Source of the DNA: Icerya purchasi
Lineage: Eukaryota > Arthropoda > Insecta > Hemiptera > Monophlebidae
Direction of reading: 5' to 3'
Assembly: GCA_039619475.1 (NCBI GenBank)
Contig: CM077116.1
Location: 36,467,183-36,531,182, forward strand
Length of the DNA: 64,000 nucleotides
In this document: positions 47,143-58,069 of the stretch, piece by piece
Position numbering within the stretch: the first letter of the stretch is position 1
Layout of the letters: each line of letters begins with the position of its first letter
Notes under the pieces: generated by a model
Databases searched by the model: none
Told to the model about the DNA's origin: nothing
The model's input: only the letters and a program-made list of their open reading frames with translations
Position numbers and translations under genes: made by a program

Positions 47143-47529
47143 TAGGGAGAACGCCGTGACACCTAAAGCGCATGCGCATCATTTTGCAATTTTCGTTATC
47201 ATCTATGAAATTATATATCAATTATTTTTCTAGCTGTTCAGTATTCCTTTCCAAAATTTTGTGTGGGGTGTTGTAATTGCATACATTTTAAATATTACTA
47301 TCTGGAAAATAAAATTACATTAGATTATACAAAATGTTTAATTTGTTCAGAAAATATTAAAGCAACATATGTGCACCGTCGCCTAAAAAATATGCACAAT
47401 AATAATCTTGCAGAGGGTAACATTATTTATCGTTTATGCGATAAAAAATTTACACTTCGCATTTAATTTACAAGAATATGAATTGTAAAATGTTGCACAT
47501 GCGCTTTAGACGTTACGGCATTCTCGCTA
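47143..47529 (+). mobile_element. 387-bp TIR element with BED-type zinc-finger remnant
   Basis: The left end (TAGGGAGAACGCCGTGAC...) and the inverted right end (TAGCGAGAATGCCGTAAC...) match imperfectly over about 45 bp, through CTAAAGCGCATG and TTTTGCAATT. Between them an open frame (47263-47466) reads YTKCLICSENIKATYVHRRL then KNMHNNNL, a Cys2-His-type BED finger like the N-terminus of hAT transposases. No 8-bp duplication is visible; both ends adjoin CTA, which could alternatively be a 3-bp duplication. It is a deletion derivative just upstream of mRpL41. Confidence 0.7.
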
Positions 47530-48585
47530 TGCATCCGGACTGTACTAAACACAAAATAGAATTTAAGTTACAGTTTCAGCTTAAGTATAAATATCATTAA
47601 GTAGTACAAGTTATAAAACTCAATCAGTAAATTAAAAAAAAGTCAATAAGTGAAATGAGCAAATTTAACATGCTCTAAAAATAAACCCCTTACAATAGCT
47701 GCAATTGCAAATCTCTCTTTTTTTTTTAAATTATTGTTTGAAGAATAAATTAAGTTCGTGAAATTATAATACTTTAATTTAACCGTATACTATTACTTTA
47801 AACATTGACGATATTTAGAAAAAATGATTTTGCGAGGAAGACAAAATGGTTTTTGTGTATTGTTACTTTATTTTTGTCTTTATGTACATACATAGTATAC
47901 TCTAAATTAGTAGGAAAAATGAGTAATTGATTTGAAAACTATTTTGTTGTATCATGATAAAGTAAAAAAAAGAAACAAGAACGAAAGATAGAATAATACA
48001 TGAATATCACGATAAGAAATATTAGAAAATGTGTCAAACACATTTCGCTTGTAATATTGCTAATAATAATTTAGTACCCTTAAAATTCAAAGTCAGTAAG
48101 TCTTATTTTGGAGATGTGAATAAAATAAATTCAGTAAGGCAAAGTAAAGCTTATTTCATTTTTTTGTGTTTTTTTTATGTATAATTAACCTTCATTTCTG
48201 AAACTACATTAAAAATTAATTTTAACTCAGAGGGGAGTCTAGACCCTTTAAAGTCCCTTGCAACTATTAAGGATTGAAAATCTAGAAGGCAGATGTGTAA
48301 TGTAATAAATTCTAAAAAATAAAATAAAAATTTATTTTTAGAAATATTTATTTGAACAAATAAAAATCATTCAGCATGTTTTAAATCATATGTCAACTTA
48401 ATGCTTTATACTTGTAATTATTATTACATATTATTTAAAAATATAAATATGATGGAAGTAGTTTTTATAAGTTGAACACATTAATATACCTTAATTTGAA
48501 ATAAAATTTATGAAATGCCACTAATGAACACAATAAATCTAATTTAATTAAATTAATTTTTAGGAAAGTTTAGTGGCATAATATT
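47530..48585. other. No gene recognised
   Basis: AT-rich non-coding DNA. Short ORFs only. Confidence 0.5.
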
Positions 48586-48947
48586 TTTATATTAAAAATT
48601 TATTAAAGGATCAAAATATTTTTGATATCAGTGTTTTATAAATTTAAATTTATAGATTTTGCGTAAGAAATTGTTTTTAAAAACTTTTATTTTCGTGTAT
48701 AAAAATGTAAATGTGAATTTGTTCAAAATCTTAAATCTCTGAAAATTCTTCACCAATTATTTTGAAATTCTGACACTACATTGCATTTGAATGCACATGT
48801 GTTTTTATATAATTTTTACCTTCCAGTAATACACTCGAAAATAATTAAAATGGGATTATTTTCAGTCAATATTCTGTTTGGTCCACTACAGTGTCATCTG
48901 TTCCATGTAAAAATAACATATGCTATACTAATGATACTTTCACACCT

Positions 48948-48967
48948 AGAGCTAACATGTTAGCTCT
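48948..48967. repeat. 20-bp perfect palindrome, repeated as a 16-bp core at 49209-49224
   Basis: AGAGCTAACATGTTAGCTCT is its own reverse complement. The 16-bp core recurs exactly at 49209-49224 and partial versions (AACATGTTAG) lie at 49030-49053. Confidence 0.9.
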
Positions 48968-49050
48968 CACATATCTTTGTGCAATTTTGCTAGGTATTTC
49001 ATCTTCCTTATGTGCAAAAATGTTTCTGTAACATGTTAGTGAACATGTTA

Positions 49051-49368
49051 GCTAAAATGTTAACTCTGGGCATGGAAGAACTCTAAACATTATTCATGCC
49101 AAAAAGCATGCTTTTCAACGGTTACTGACTGTCAAAGGCGTTGCACATGCTACTTTTCACAGTGCATGTCAAGTTCTCAATTTATTGCAAAATGACTGAC
49201 ACTGAGATAGCTAACATGTTAGCTCTAGTTGTTGAAATACTATAAATATTATTCATGCCAAACAATGTGCTTTTCAACAGCTATTGTCTGTCAATGGTGT
49301 TACAAATGTCACTTTTTGCAGTACGTGCCAAGCTCTGAATTTATTGGAGAACGACCAACACTGGGATG
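49051..49368. repeat. Two-unit imperfect tandem duplication, 159-bp period
   Basis: 49051-49209 and 49210-49368 align along their whole length, for example TATTATTCATGCCAAA in the second copy against CATTATTCATGCCAAA in the first, and CAATTTATTG against GAATTTATTG. Divergence is substantial, so the duplication is old. Confidence 0.75.
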
Positions 49369-49539
49369 TATACATTAATGGCAGGATCAACAAAATTTGT
49401 GCACTGTTTGTAATCATAATGATCACTTGCTCTTCTTCACTATCAACAGAGTTTTGCTCATTCCACTTTGAAGCTGCCATTGAAGATCCAAGCCATTGAA
49501 ACTCTCACATGCAACGTTTCCAAACCATTTGGTATGGGA

Positions 49540-50131
49540 AAAGTATTGTCATAACTTCTGCAATTTAGCGACGTCAAAAGAAGAATCTGTTGAAAAACTA
49601 TTTCCCAATACTTAAACTAATTATAGGGATCACAATTGGTTGAGTAAATGAACTGTTCTTGCTGCCCAGAAAAAACATGTCTATGAATTAACAATATTAT
49701 TCAATGTGATAATCAAAGTGAGGCCATTATATACAGGTTTGTCAACACTGTTGTGGAAGCAGGTGAAGCGATTAATTATCCAAGAGAATTTTTAATTCAC
49801 TCAATCTGACCAGCCAAAGCTTTACAACAGCGCACAACTTCCAGTAAAAAAATGAATCAACAATGTTATAAAAGTTCAGGACAAATCTTTAAAATTGTGC
49901 AGTTTAGATCTAGACAAGGATTGCTTCTCACTTGGGTAATTATATGTTGTATGTCATAGAATTGGCAAACGAGACAATCTCTATATATTTACAGACAATG
50001 GAATAACAAAAAATATTTTATACCCCCGAGCATTGTGAAATTAAACATATTAGAAACATGAGCATTTTCTTTTCTTTTTTTTCAATTTAACAAGAGTGAA
50101 CCACAGCAAAGTGTAACTGGGTACATCTAGT
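49540..50131 (+). mobile_element. Helitron remnant: Pif1-like helicase C-terminus and 3' end
   Basis: The plus strand carries broken helicase sequence: CNLATSKEESVEKLFPN, NYRDHNWLSK, TVLAAQKKHVYEL, then YPREF and, after a gap, KVQDKSLKLCSLDLDKDCFS, LYVVCHRIGKRDNLYIFTDN and TKNILYPRAL. These correspond to the Helitron/Pif1 motifs 'WLSERAILAAKN', '[34 protein letters not shown]'. About 90 bp after the end of the helicase, CAAAGTGTAACTGGGTACAT runs into CTAG (50127-50130) followed by T, matching Helitron 3' ends (CTRR, insertion between A and T). Stops, frameshifts and an internal deletion make it dead. The 5' TC end was not located. Confidence 0.75.
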
Positions 50132-51224
50132 ATATGTATAAATATATGCAATATATATATTATGTATGTGTGCGTGTGTGTATGTGATAAATCATACATT
50201 TTGCGTGACATGATTTTGCTGGACAAATTTTTAGAATGACCCCTAGTCATAAAACATATATATTAAAAAAAAAATGAGATTTTAACTGTAATGCTTATTA
50301 GTTTGATGTGTAATAAACAGAACCAGAGCTTGAAAGCCAAATAATAATATGGCTTAAACTTAATACAGCTTATGTCCCTGAAAAATATAGCTTAGGCTTT
50401 TGGCTATTTAAATTTAAATTACAGCTTAAGCTTTCGGCTTTCGACTTACAAAATGAATTCCAATAGAAGTTAATTAAAATCATTTACTAATTACTATGCA
50501 TCAAACTATTAAGCATTACTATTGATACTTGAGCTTTTTTCTTTACGCATAAAAATAAAAGTTTTTAAAAACAATTTCTTATGCAAATAATTATGTCAAA
50601 AATACAAAATCAAGAAATTTAAAATTTGTAAAACACTGATATCAAAAATATTTTGATTCTTCAATTAATTTTTATTTATGAAGTTAGTATCAGGGCTTGA
50701 AAAGCCGAATGAAAATTTGATCTATTTGACAATGCGCTGTATGCTTATTTCATTAATGATAGTCTTGAAGAAATAGACACTTCAGAGCTCAGTGAACCTG
50801 GCCCCTCTCAAATTTTTTTTCCGATTAATTCATTTTTTTCTTTCTTAATCGATTGTTCGTCATTTGTTCTTCATTGTTCGGCCATTAAAATTATTTGTTT
50901 GTTCGTTGTTTATTTATTATTTATCAAACAATTATTTGTCTTTAGGTTTTTTTTTTACACTACTCCAGCCCTTAGGCCACTATTGGCGACGCTACAGTTC
51001 TTTTTAAACAATACTTAAATATAAATCAATAACTCTATACTGATCACCCCCATCGAGGTGTGACAGCATTGACAATAGTAATTATAATATTATTACTTTA
51101 ACTATGTATAACTCTTAATCTAATCTTAATATCAATTTCTACTGTAAATGATCTCGCCGTTACCGATAATTCCACTCTACTCCACGCACATGGGTCAGAT
51201 GAGGAGAGCGCAGGACCTGGCCCT
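50132..51224. other. No gene; low-copy repeats
   Basis: Contains a TATA/TGTG microsatellite (50148-50184), a block rich in AAGCTT and AAGCC (50324-50455), and a CAGGGCTTGAAA motif at 50691. No coding potential was recognised. Confidence 0.5.
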
Positions 51225-51870
51225 GCTTTTTTTTTTTTTTTTCAGTTTACTATTTACGAACACGGCGCTTATTACTTACCTCCATTGCATTGTTCAGTAT
51301 CATTGATACCCCTACCCTACACCATGTGTGTTGTTGAGGTAGGGAGAGCCTGCTTGCACTATTTCTGCAACAGCTCTGGTATGTACTCCATCATTAGCTA
51401 TGATTTAATACATCCCGGCACCACTTCCTTCTTAGCCTTCTTTGTGGAATGCCTGGAAGATCCTGGTGATACATGCTGACCACGTTGATATTACCACTGT
51501 CTGGCAGCTTTTCAAAGAATTTTCTATACTGCTCAGCATAGTACTCATGAACATAAGGAACATGCAGATCATTATGTAATGTGTCATTAGAAACAAAGTA
51601 TGGAGCTCCAACTATTCTACAGAGAATCTTCGACTGCAGCTGTTGGATTTTATTGATGTTACTTCTAGCCGCCGATCCGTACACCTCAATACCATACCTC
51701 CATATGGTACCTATAACCGCCAAGTATATGAGACGCCTGCAGGACAGCCTCACAGTCGATCGTGCATCGAAAAATCTTTTTAGTATGGAACTTCTTAAAG
51801 CTAACAAACAATTTTTTAAAATAAAATTCAGATTGCTAGATAGATTTTGCTTTTTTCAAATTATTAGTTT
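51225..51870 (-). mobile_element. 5'-truncated Jockey-like non-LTR retrotransposon
   Basis: The minus-strand ORF 51807-51394 is the C-terminus of a Jockey-type RT protein: RLIYLAVIGTIWRYGIEVYG, NINKIQQLQSKILCRIVGAP, FVSNDTLHNDLHVPYV and a basic end RRLRRKWCRDVL. It is followed by a short 3' UTR and a poly(A) tail (the T run at about 51226-51242). The RT core and endonuclease are absent. A related but diverged C-terminus occurs in the larger element at 54.3-59.2 kb. Confidence 0.88.
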
Positions 51871-53366
51871 TTCATAATCATTAAAGTTGATTTATTTTTA
51901 ATTTTTTGTGCATGTAAAAATTTATTACAAAGCACATCATTTTTCTTCTTGAAAGCGAAAATTCGGTCGTAAAAGGAAATTATTGCCGTGATTAACTAAT
52001 AGCCCCCTTTACTACAGATTTTTACTTTTTAGCTCCTTAATTGATGGATTTTAATGGATTATTAATTGTTCGTTCATTATTAGCAATTGTGGGATTATAA
52101 ATATTTCACATTTAATAATTATTTAATATTTTTTATTAATTAAAGTGCGGAACCCCTTCACTCTTTATTATGTATACATGCATTGTCTGTATGTTATTGC
52201 CAATTTTTAGACGTTTCTTTTTATAATTTGTTGATTAAAAATCTATTCGATTTTTATTTAGAAATATAAATTTAAATTAGGCGTGTAAATGCAACAAGAA
52301 TAAAAAAAATTTTATTTCCTTAATTATAAACAAATTGAAATACTGTGCTTCTAGAAAATCATTTCAGTAAACTTCTTTGTCTTCTAATGAGCAAGAAACA
52401 TTTTTTTTTTAAACCCCCTTTGGGCATGTCAGCAATAGATCTTCACCAAGAAATGACAAGATGGAAAATAATCAATTTCAGATATATATTATTTAAATTA
52501 AGTTTTAAATTCTCAAAATATTGTATTATCATAATAAAATATTACTTAAATAACAGGGCTTGAAAGCTAGCCAAAAGCTAAAAGCTAAAAGCTGTAAGGC
52601 AATAACTTTTTAGATGCCCTAAACTTAATCAAAAAGCCATATTTGAGTTTCCATATGCTAAAAGCCTAAAGTTTAAGCTACATTTAAAATTTAAATAGTC
52701 AAAATACAAAAGCTTAAGCTTTATTTTTTAAAACCTAATTAAGCTTCATATTTGGTTTTAGCTTTTTTGTAATACACAACAAGTAAAATAAAGATTGTAG
52801 TTTATGGTGCCTTTGTTTAGATCAATTAGAAGTTGAAAGGTGTTTATGTCCTAAATAGACTTTTTTCATTTATTGTCCGCAAGTTAATTTTTATACATAT
52901 AATTTATAATAAGTTTTAAACTCGATTTTAAATTTCAAAGTTTACAAAAAACTGACAATTTTGTAGTAACTTTTGTTATATTAAATGTATGAGTTAGTTC
53001 TGAATATTTCACAAGTTGCCATAGATAGCGGCTATATTAGTTGAAACATTCTTACATTGAGATATAACAAGCTAAAGTATTTGTATAAATGCATATTTAT
53101 TAATGAAGATAGTGACAAGATCTCACCTAACTATTGATTGTTATTGTAATTTTTTAATTCTTTTATTTTTCTGTTTCTGCAATCTTATGAGTCACTTAAA
53201 TTTAAATTTATTTCAGCCATTTTTGAACAAACGTTGCATTATTAAATTTGTTAGTAATATAAATATAAATATGATAAAAAAACACACACATAGTGAAAAA
53301 TATTGTAACACAATCTAAAAATAGATTTTAATCAAAACTTTTAGCATAATCGTTCATTAAACTCAG
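51871..53366. other. No gene; AAGCTT-rich repeat block
   Basis: Mostly AT-rich. About 52554-52765 begins CAGGGCTTGAAAGCTAGCC and is dense in AAAGCT, AAGCC and TTAAGCTT. It resembles, in inverted orientation, the block at 50324-50455. Nothing coding was seen. Confidence 0.5.
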
Positions 53367-53895
53367 AAGTAGCATGCATTTTTTTTTTTTTTTAATTTCT
53401 CAAACCTTGGTTAAACCCCGGACCGTGTATAATATCTAGACTATTACAGCCCGAGAGTCTCCGGTTACAGGAGTGCCCCTAATCCACTACCCCTGACGAA
53501 CTGGAAGACTGCACTTTGGTTCGCTTCTGAGTTTGAGAGAACATGGCTGAGGTTATCAAATCTGTGTCTCGTTCTGGAGGATTGGAATGTACAGCAATTT
53601 ATGAGAATGTGCTCAACCGCCAGTGGCCCTTGTGCGCGACAGAAAGGTCACGTGGTTGGAGGGTGAGCGCCTTCCAACAGGTAGTCGTGGGATAGTCGTG
53701 TGTGGCCCAGGTGTAAACGGTTGAGCGCGCGATAATAAACTTGTAAGGTCCCCTGGGGGTCCATCATGGCTCTACGGATTTCTTTATATTCTGGAAGTGG
53801 GACGGGGTGGAGATGTGCTCTTGTTTCCACTGTTCCATTATTTGTCTTTTTACTGCTTCTGATATTTGAGGGGGCCCAAGTAAGTAGCATGCATT
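53367..53895 (-). mobile_element. RNase H-type non-LTR 3' fragment with 14-bp target-site duplication
   Basis: AAGTAGCATGCATT occurs at 53367-53380 and 53882-53895, bracketing a 501-bp insert (53381-53881) with poly(T) at its left, i.e. poly(A) on the minus strand. The minus-strand ORF 53890-53648 and its continuation read YYRALNRLHLGHTRLSHDYL, FCRAQGPLAVEHILINC and FQFVRGSGL, the post-RNase H knuckle region of I/LOA-like elements (compare CFFCGQPSAPSTSHLLLEC in the 20.9-24.6 kb ORF). It is a textbook 5'-truncated insertion. Confidence 0.92.
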
Positions 53896-54419
53896 GATAA
53901 TTATTAATAGTACTATTATAATAGATAACATAATATTTTCAGTAAAAAATTAATGTGATTTTTGAACTCGTATTTTTTATATAAGTTTGGTAGTTCTAGA
54001 ACTAATATTATTGGTCAAAGTTACTCGCCTATCATCACTTACTTTCAAAATAAATTCCTAGATTTGTTTTTAATTTAGATTTGAATTCTTTTGTCGGCGA
54101 AGTCAACATCCACATATATACTTAGTATTAAACTTGGCTACCATTTTTACATTTTTGTTTTTGATGTAATAATGACATTACAAGAGGCATTGAAAGATGT
54201 GATGAAGAGAAGGGCGTGCAGAATAGCAATAAACTTGGTACAGAAGATTGAACAGAAGTTGTAAACTTTTTTTTTTTTTTTTTTACTCCGTACTGGTATG
54301 CATTCAAACCACAAACAGCGGTGTTTGTAACATATTATAGAGATTAATTTTAGACAACCGGAGTACAGCCCAATCTATCCATTGAAAAACTTGGACATGT
54401 AATGATTAATTTCTCCCTT

Positions 54420-57400
54420 CTTATTATGTTTAATGAAAACGAAAATTAAGTAATTGGAATCGCATCTCGGCACCATTTTCTTTTTAGCCTCCTGGCTGGA
54501 TTTCTCGGCAGAGTGCTTCTATATATTTTTCTAATGTTTGGATTACAGTGATGTGATAATTTGTTGAAGAATTTTTCACACTGTTCTTTATCGGTTTCTT
54601 CGATGAATGGCATCCTTAGATTATTATGCAGGGTCTCATTAGATACATACTTTGGGGGGCTGCTGTCAACGTTTGCAAAATCTTAGACTGTTATCGTTGT
54701 ATCCGCTGCAACTTTGATCTGCTAGCACTACCGTACAGCTCAATTCCGTATCTCCATATTAATGCGATATAGGTTAAATATATTTGCCTTTTTAACGTTA
54801 GATGGTGAGTAACGACTTAATAGCAGATATAACGTCATGGCACGAACCATCATCTTCGTTCACACATGTGCTATATGATATCGCCATGTGAGCCGTTTAT
54901 CCAACATGATTCCTAAGTACTTCACCATTTCCGATTGTTATATTTCCATATTGTTAATTTTTACGCTGGGACACAGTACCTGATTGTTTGTAAACATAAC
55001 CTGTTTGCATTTCTGCTTGTTAAACCGAATACGCCAATCTCTGGCCCATTCCTAGATCCTGTTTACTTGTTGCTGTACCGCCACAGTCGCGAACGTTGGA
55101 TTGACATCAGAAGATAAGATGGCCACATCATCAGCAAAATTATTTGTTTGATGTAGGCATATCAGCTGTGTAAGTAGTATACATCATAGGACCAAGTAGG
55201 CTACCCTGCGGAACGGATACACGAATTTTTCTTTCTTTGGAGTTTGAGTCGTTGAATTTAACTATAAATGTTTGGTTATTCAAATATGAGACAAAGAATA
55301 GGTACAAATCCGGCGGAAGAATTCTTTTTAGTTTGAAAAGAAGTCCAGAGCGCCAGACACGATCGAATGCCTGAGACACATCCAAGAACATTGCTGAGCA
55401 AATTTCCTTTCTTTCCAACACCGTTAATGTTGCATCAACGATCCTATGGCATTGATGCACTGTTGAGTGATAGGCCCGAAATCCAAATTGATGAGATGGA
55501 ATTATGTTCTTTTTTCTAGGATTGGAAACATTCCATCCATAACTTTTTCCATGACCTTTGACAATGTACTAAGTAAACTGATGGGCCTAAGGAGGATAAA
55601 TTTGACTCAGGTTTGTTTGGTTTATGTACCATTAGGATAATTGCATTCTTCCACAACTCCAGGTAATATCCACTTCGGATAATTGCATTAAATATGTAAC
55701 AAATCATGATTGCAGCTTTTTTTGGGAGTTGCGACAAAATCTCTCCCGTTAGTTTATCCCGATGCCCTTTTCTTAGGAGTCCTTCTGAGACATCTGTATA
55801 CCTCTTTTGGGAAGAATGGTTTGGTGGGAAACTCTAGTGGAAGCGGTTGTTCCAACGAGCTTATTACATATTCCGAAAATGATTATTATAGCTACACGAG
55901 GTAAAGGTACTTTCTAAGAAACCAGCAAAAACTTCCACCTTCTGATAATCTGTTTTGGCTCACTTATTATTACTAAGTTTAATATTATACGGCGTGTGTG
56001 TTTGTACCTTGAAGTAGTTTTTTTTTTAGCTTTCCATAAGGAGTTATCTTGTATATTTAATGAATCCATATAGTATTTGTAAGACAAGTTTTTATATTTT
56101 TAATTTCATTTTTCAATTTATTGTGAAGTTGATTGTACCTGGTTTTATGTGAAGGATATCGATACTGTTGCTACTTTTTTCTTGCTGATCTTGTATCTTT
56201 AATAAGATTGCGAATTGCGGCCGGTATAGGATTGTTACTACGAGATTCGTAGAATTTTTTCATAGCGCGACTTGTGGCAACACTGCGATGGTGCTCATGG
56301 CCTTGTTAGAAAGAGAGGACATTTCTGAGTCAGTATATCCAGTTTTCATAACGGTAGCACGTATATCTCACGTTCTGTGGTCGTTTAAACAAAATAAGAT
56401 TTTTAGATGTGTCATGAAAATGTGCGATGTACATACTGAGCAATGTATCGTGATCAAATTCTTGGTCGAATGCAGAATAAAACCATCAGAAATCCTCGAA
56501 CAGTTACAAGACGTGTTTAAGGAAGACGCTATGAAACAACCGACTGTTTTCAAGTGGGCTAAGCGGTTTAAAAACGGTCATGAATCAGTTAAGGATGATC
56601 CACGCTGCAGCGGTCTTTCTACTGCAAAAACGGCGGCAAATGTTGAACGTATGCGCATGTGCGTGCTCCAAGACCGTCGAGTGAGTTTCGACTGTTAGAA
56701 GATGAGTTAAACATCAATCGTGAGACCATTCAGCAGATTTTAAATGACGATCTAGGGATGCGCAAACTGTGCGTCAAGATGGTTCCAAAACTGCTCACAG
56801 CTGAGCAAAAAGAGCTTCATTGACGCTGAAGAAAACCAGTGGATGTCGTCCATTATCATGGGGGACAAGTCTTGGGTGTTTGAATATGACCCTAAAACCA
56901 AGAGACAGAGCGTGCAGTCGGTGGAGAGGGGTGCGGAGCGCCCAAAAAAAGCTTACATGTCGAAATCAAGAGTCAAGTCTCTACTGCTCGCTTTCTTCGA
57001 CATCAACGGTGTTGTTCATCACGAATACGTTCCCGCAGGCCAGACAGTCAATGCAGCATTCCACATCAAAGTTTTGAAACGGTTACGAGCCTGCGTGTAC
57101 TGCGTACAACCCGAATTGACTGAGAAGGGTTGGGTGCTGCATCACGACAACGCTCCAGCACACTCATCCTTTGCAGTACGCCAGTTATTGACGCTCCACG
57201 GCATCCCTACGCTCCTGCATCTCCCCTACAGCCCGGACCTGGCTCCGTGCGATTTTTATTTGTTCCTTCAACTCAAAAGTTACTTGAAAGGAAAACGATA
57301 GAATGGTATTGCCGAAGTCGAAAGTCCTGATGGACCTATTTTTGGGGGTTTGCGGAGTGCTTCTAAAAACGGGTCGAACGCTGGTGGCAGTGCGCTGACC

Positions 57401-58042
57401 TCGGAGGAATCTAATGTGAAGGTGTTTAGAGTAAATATCGATGCTAGTTGTGCACAACTTATAATATCCTTGTAGATCTTTGCAAATGTAAAAATCTAGT
57501 ATGTCCGGTATTCTATTGCAATGTTGCGGCCAGTAAGTAGGCGTCATTGGTGACAGGATGGATAAAAAATTTGATTGTATTGCTTTATATAATATCCGGC
57601 CCTGTTTATTAGTTCTTTGCGAACCCCAAGAGTGATGTTTGAAGTTGTAGTTGCCACCACAGATAAACATGTTACCTAGATTTTTAAACATCATGGTATA
57701 TTCACTCTCTGGTATATAATACCTAGGATGGCAATAAACTGCAGCTGTGGTTAGATATTTTTTGCTCATTTTAATGTTTACTGCAACTAGTTGGTATGCA
57801 TATGTACAGTAAGAGAAATGAAGGTGGTGCGTAAGAGAATTTTTGATTAATACCATACAGCCGCCGTGAGCCGTTCCATCCAGATGCTGTGCCCCGTAGC
57901 TTGTGTATCCGGCCATCCTAAAGCTTTTTACATAACATAAGTGAGTCTCTGTGATCAATACAACATCAATGGAATTCTGATTGAGGAATATTTCTAATTC
58001 ATTCTTTCTTTGTGTAATACCATTTGCATTCCACGTTAACAT
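54420..58042 (-). pseudogene. Jockey-like ORF2 (endonuclease and RT), interrupted
   Basis: The N-terminal piece (58042-57430) reads MLTWNANGITQRKNELEIFL, LITETHLC and CGGNYNFKHHSWGSQRTN. The last is the GDFNAKH motif with Asp-Phe changed (GGNYN). The usual SDH reads SKH at the mariner junction. After the mariner, the linker (RSNNPIPAAIRNLIKDTRSA) leads to RT pieces: 55460-55140 has MFLDVSQAFDRVWRSGLLFK and VSVPQGSLLGPMMYTTYTAD, followed by FADDVAIL with both Asp present. MVKYLGIMLDKRLTWRYH and LKRKWCRDAIPIT close the protein. Several stops and frameshifts are visible throughout. Confidence 0.85.
56390..57425 (+). mobile_element. Mariner transposase fragment inserted in the Jockey-like element
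   Basis: The plus strand encodes mariner transposase in three frames. 56398-56698 has the HTH (QCIVIKFLVECRIKPSEILE, VFKWAKRFKNGHESV). A shifted stretch reads LLEDELNINRETIQQILNDD and LGMRKLCVKMVPKLLTAEQK. 56843-57301 has MGDKSWVFEYDPKTKRQSVQ (first Asp kept, following Glu changed to Lys), HHDNAPAHSS (second Asp) and LPYSPDLAPCDFYLF (third Asp, mariner spacing). The C-terminus WWQCADLGG is recognisable to about 57425. A segment between HTH and catalytic domain is deleted, and no TIRs were found. Confidence 0.85.
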
Positions 58043-58069
58043 TACTAGGGAGTGCTGTGCGACAACGCT

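Larger units (their letters stand above)
48590..50668. repeat. Inverted repeat arms about 1.95 kb apart
   Basis: The reverse complement of about 48590-48705 matches about 50545-50668. Shared blocks include AAAAGTTTTTAAAAACAATT and ACACTGATATCAAAAATATT. The right arm has an extra block of about 30 bp. The arms enclose the palindromes, the tandem duplication and the Helitron remnant. They could be TIRs of an old element or two independent repeat copies in opposite orientation. Confidence 0.65.
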
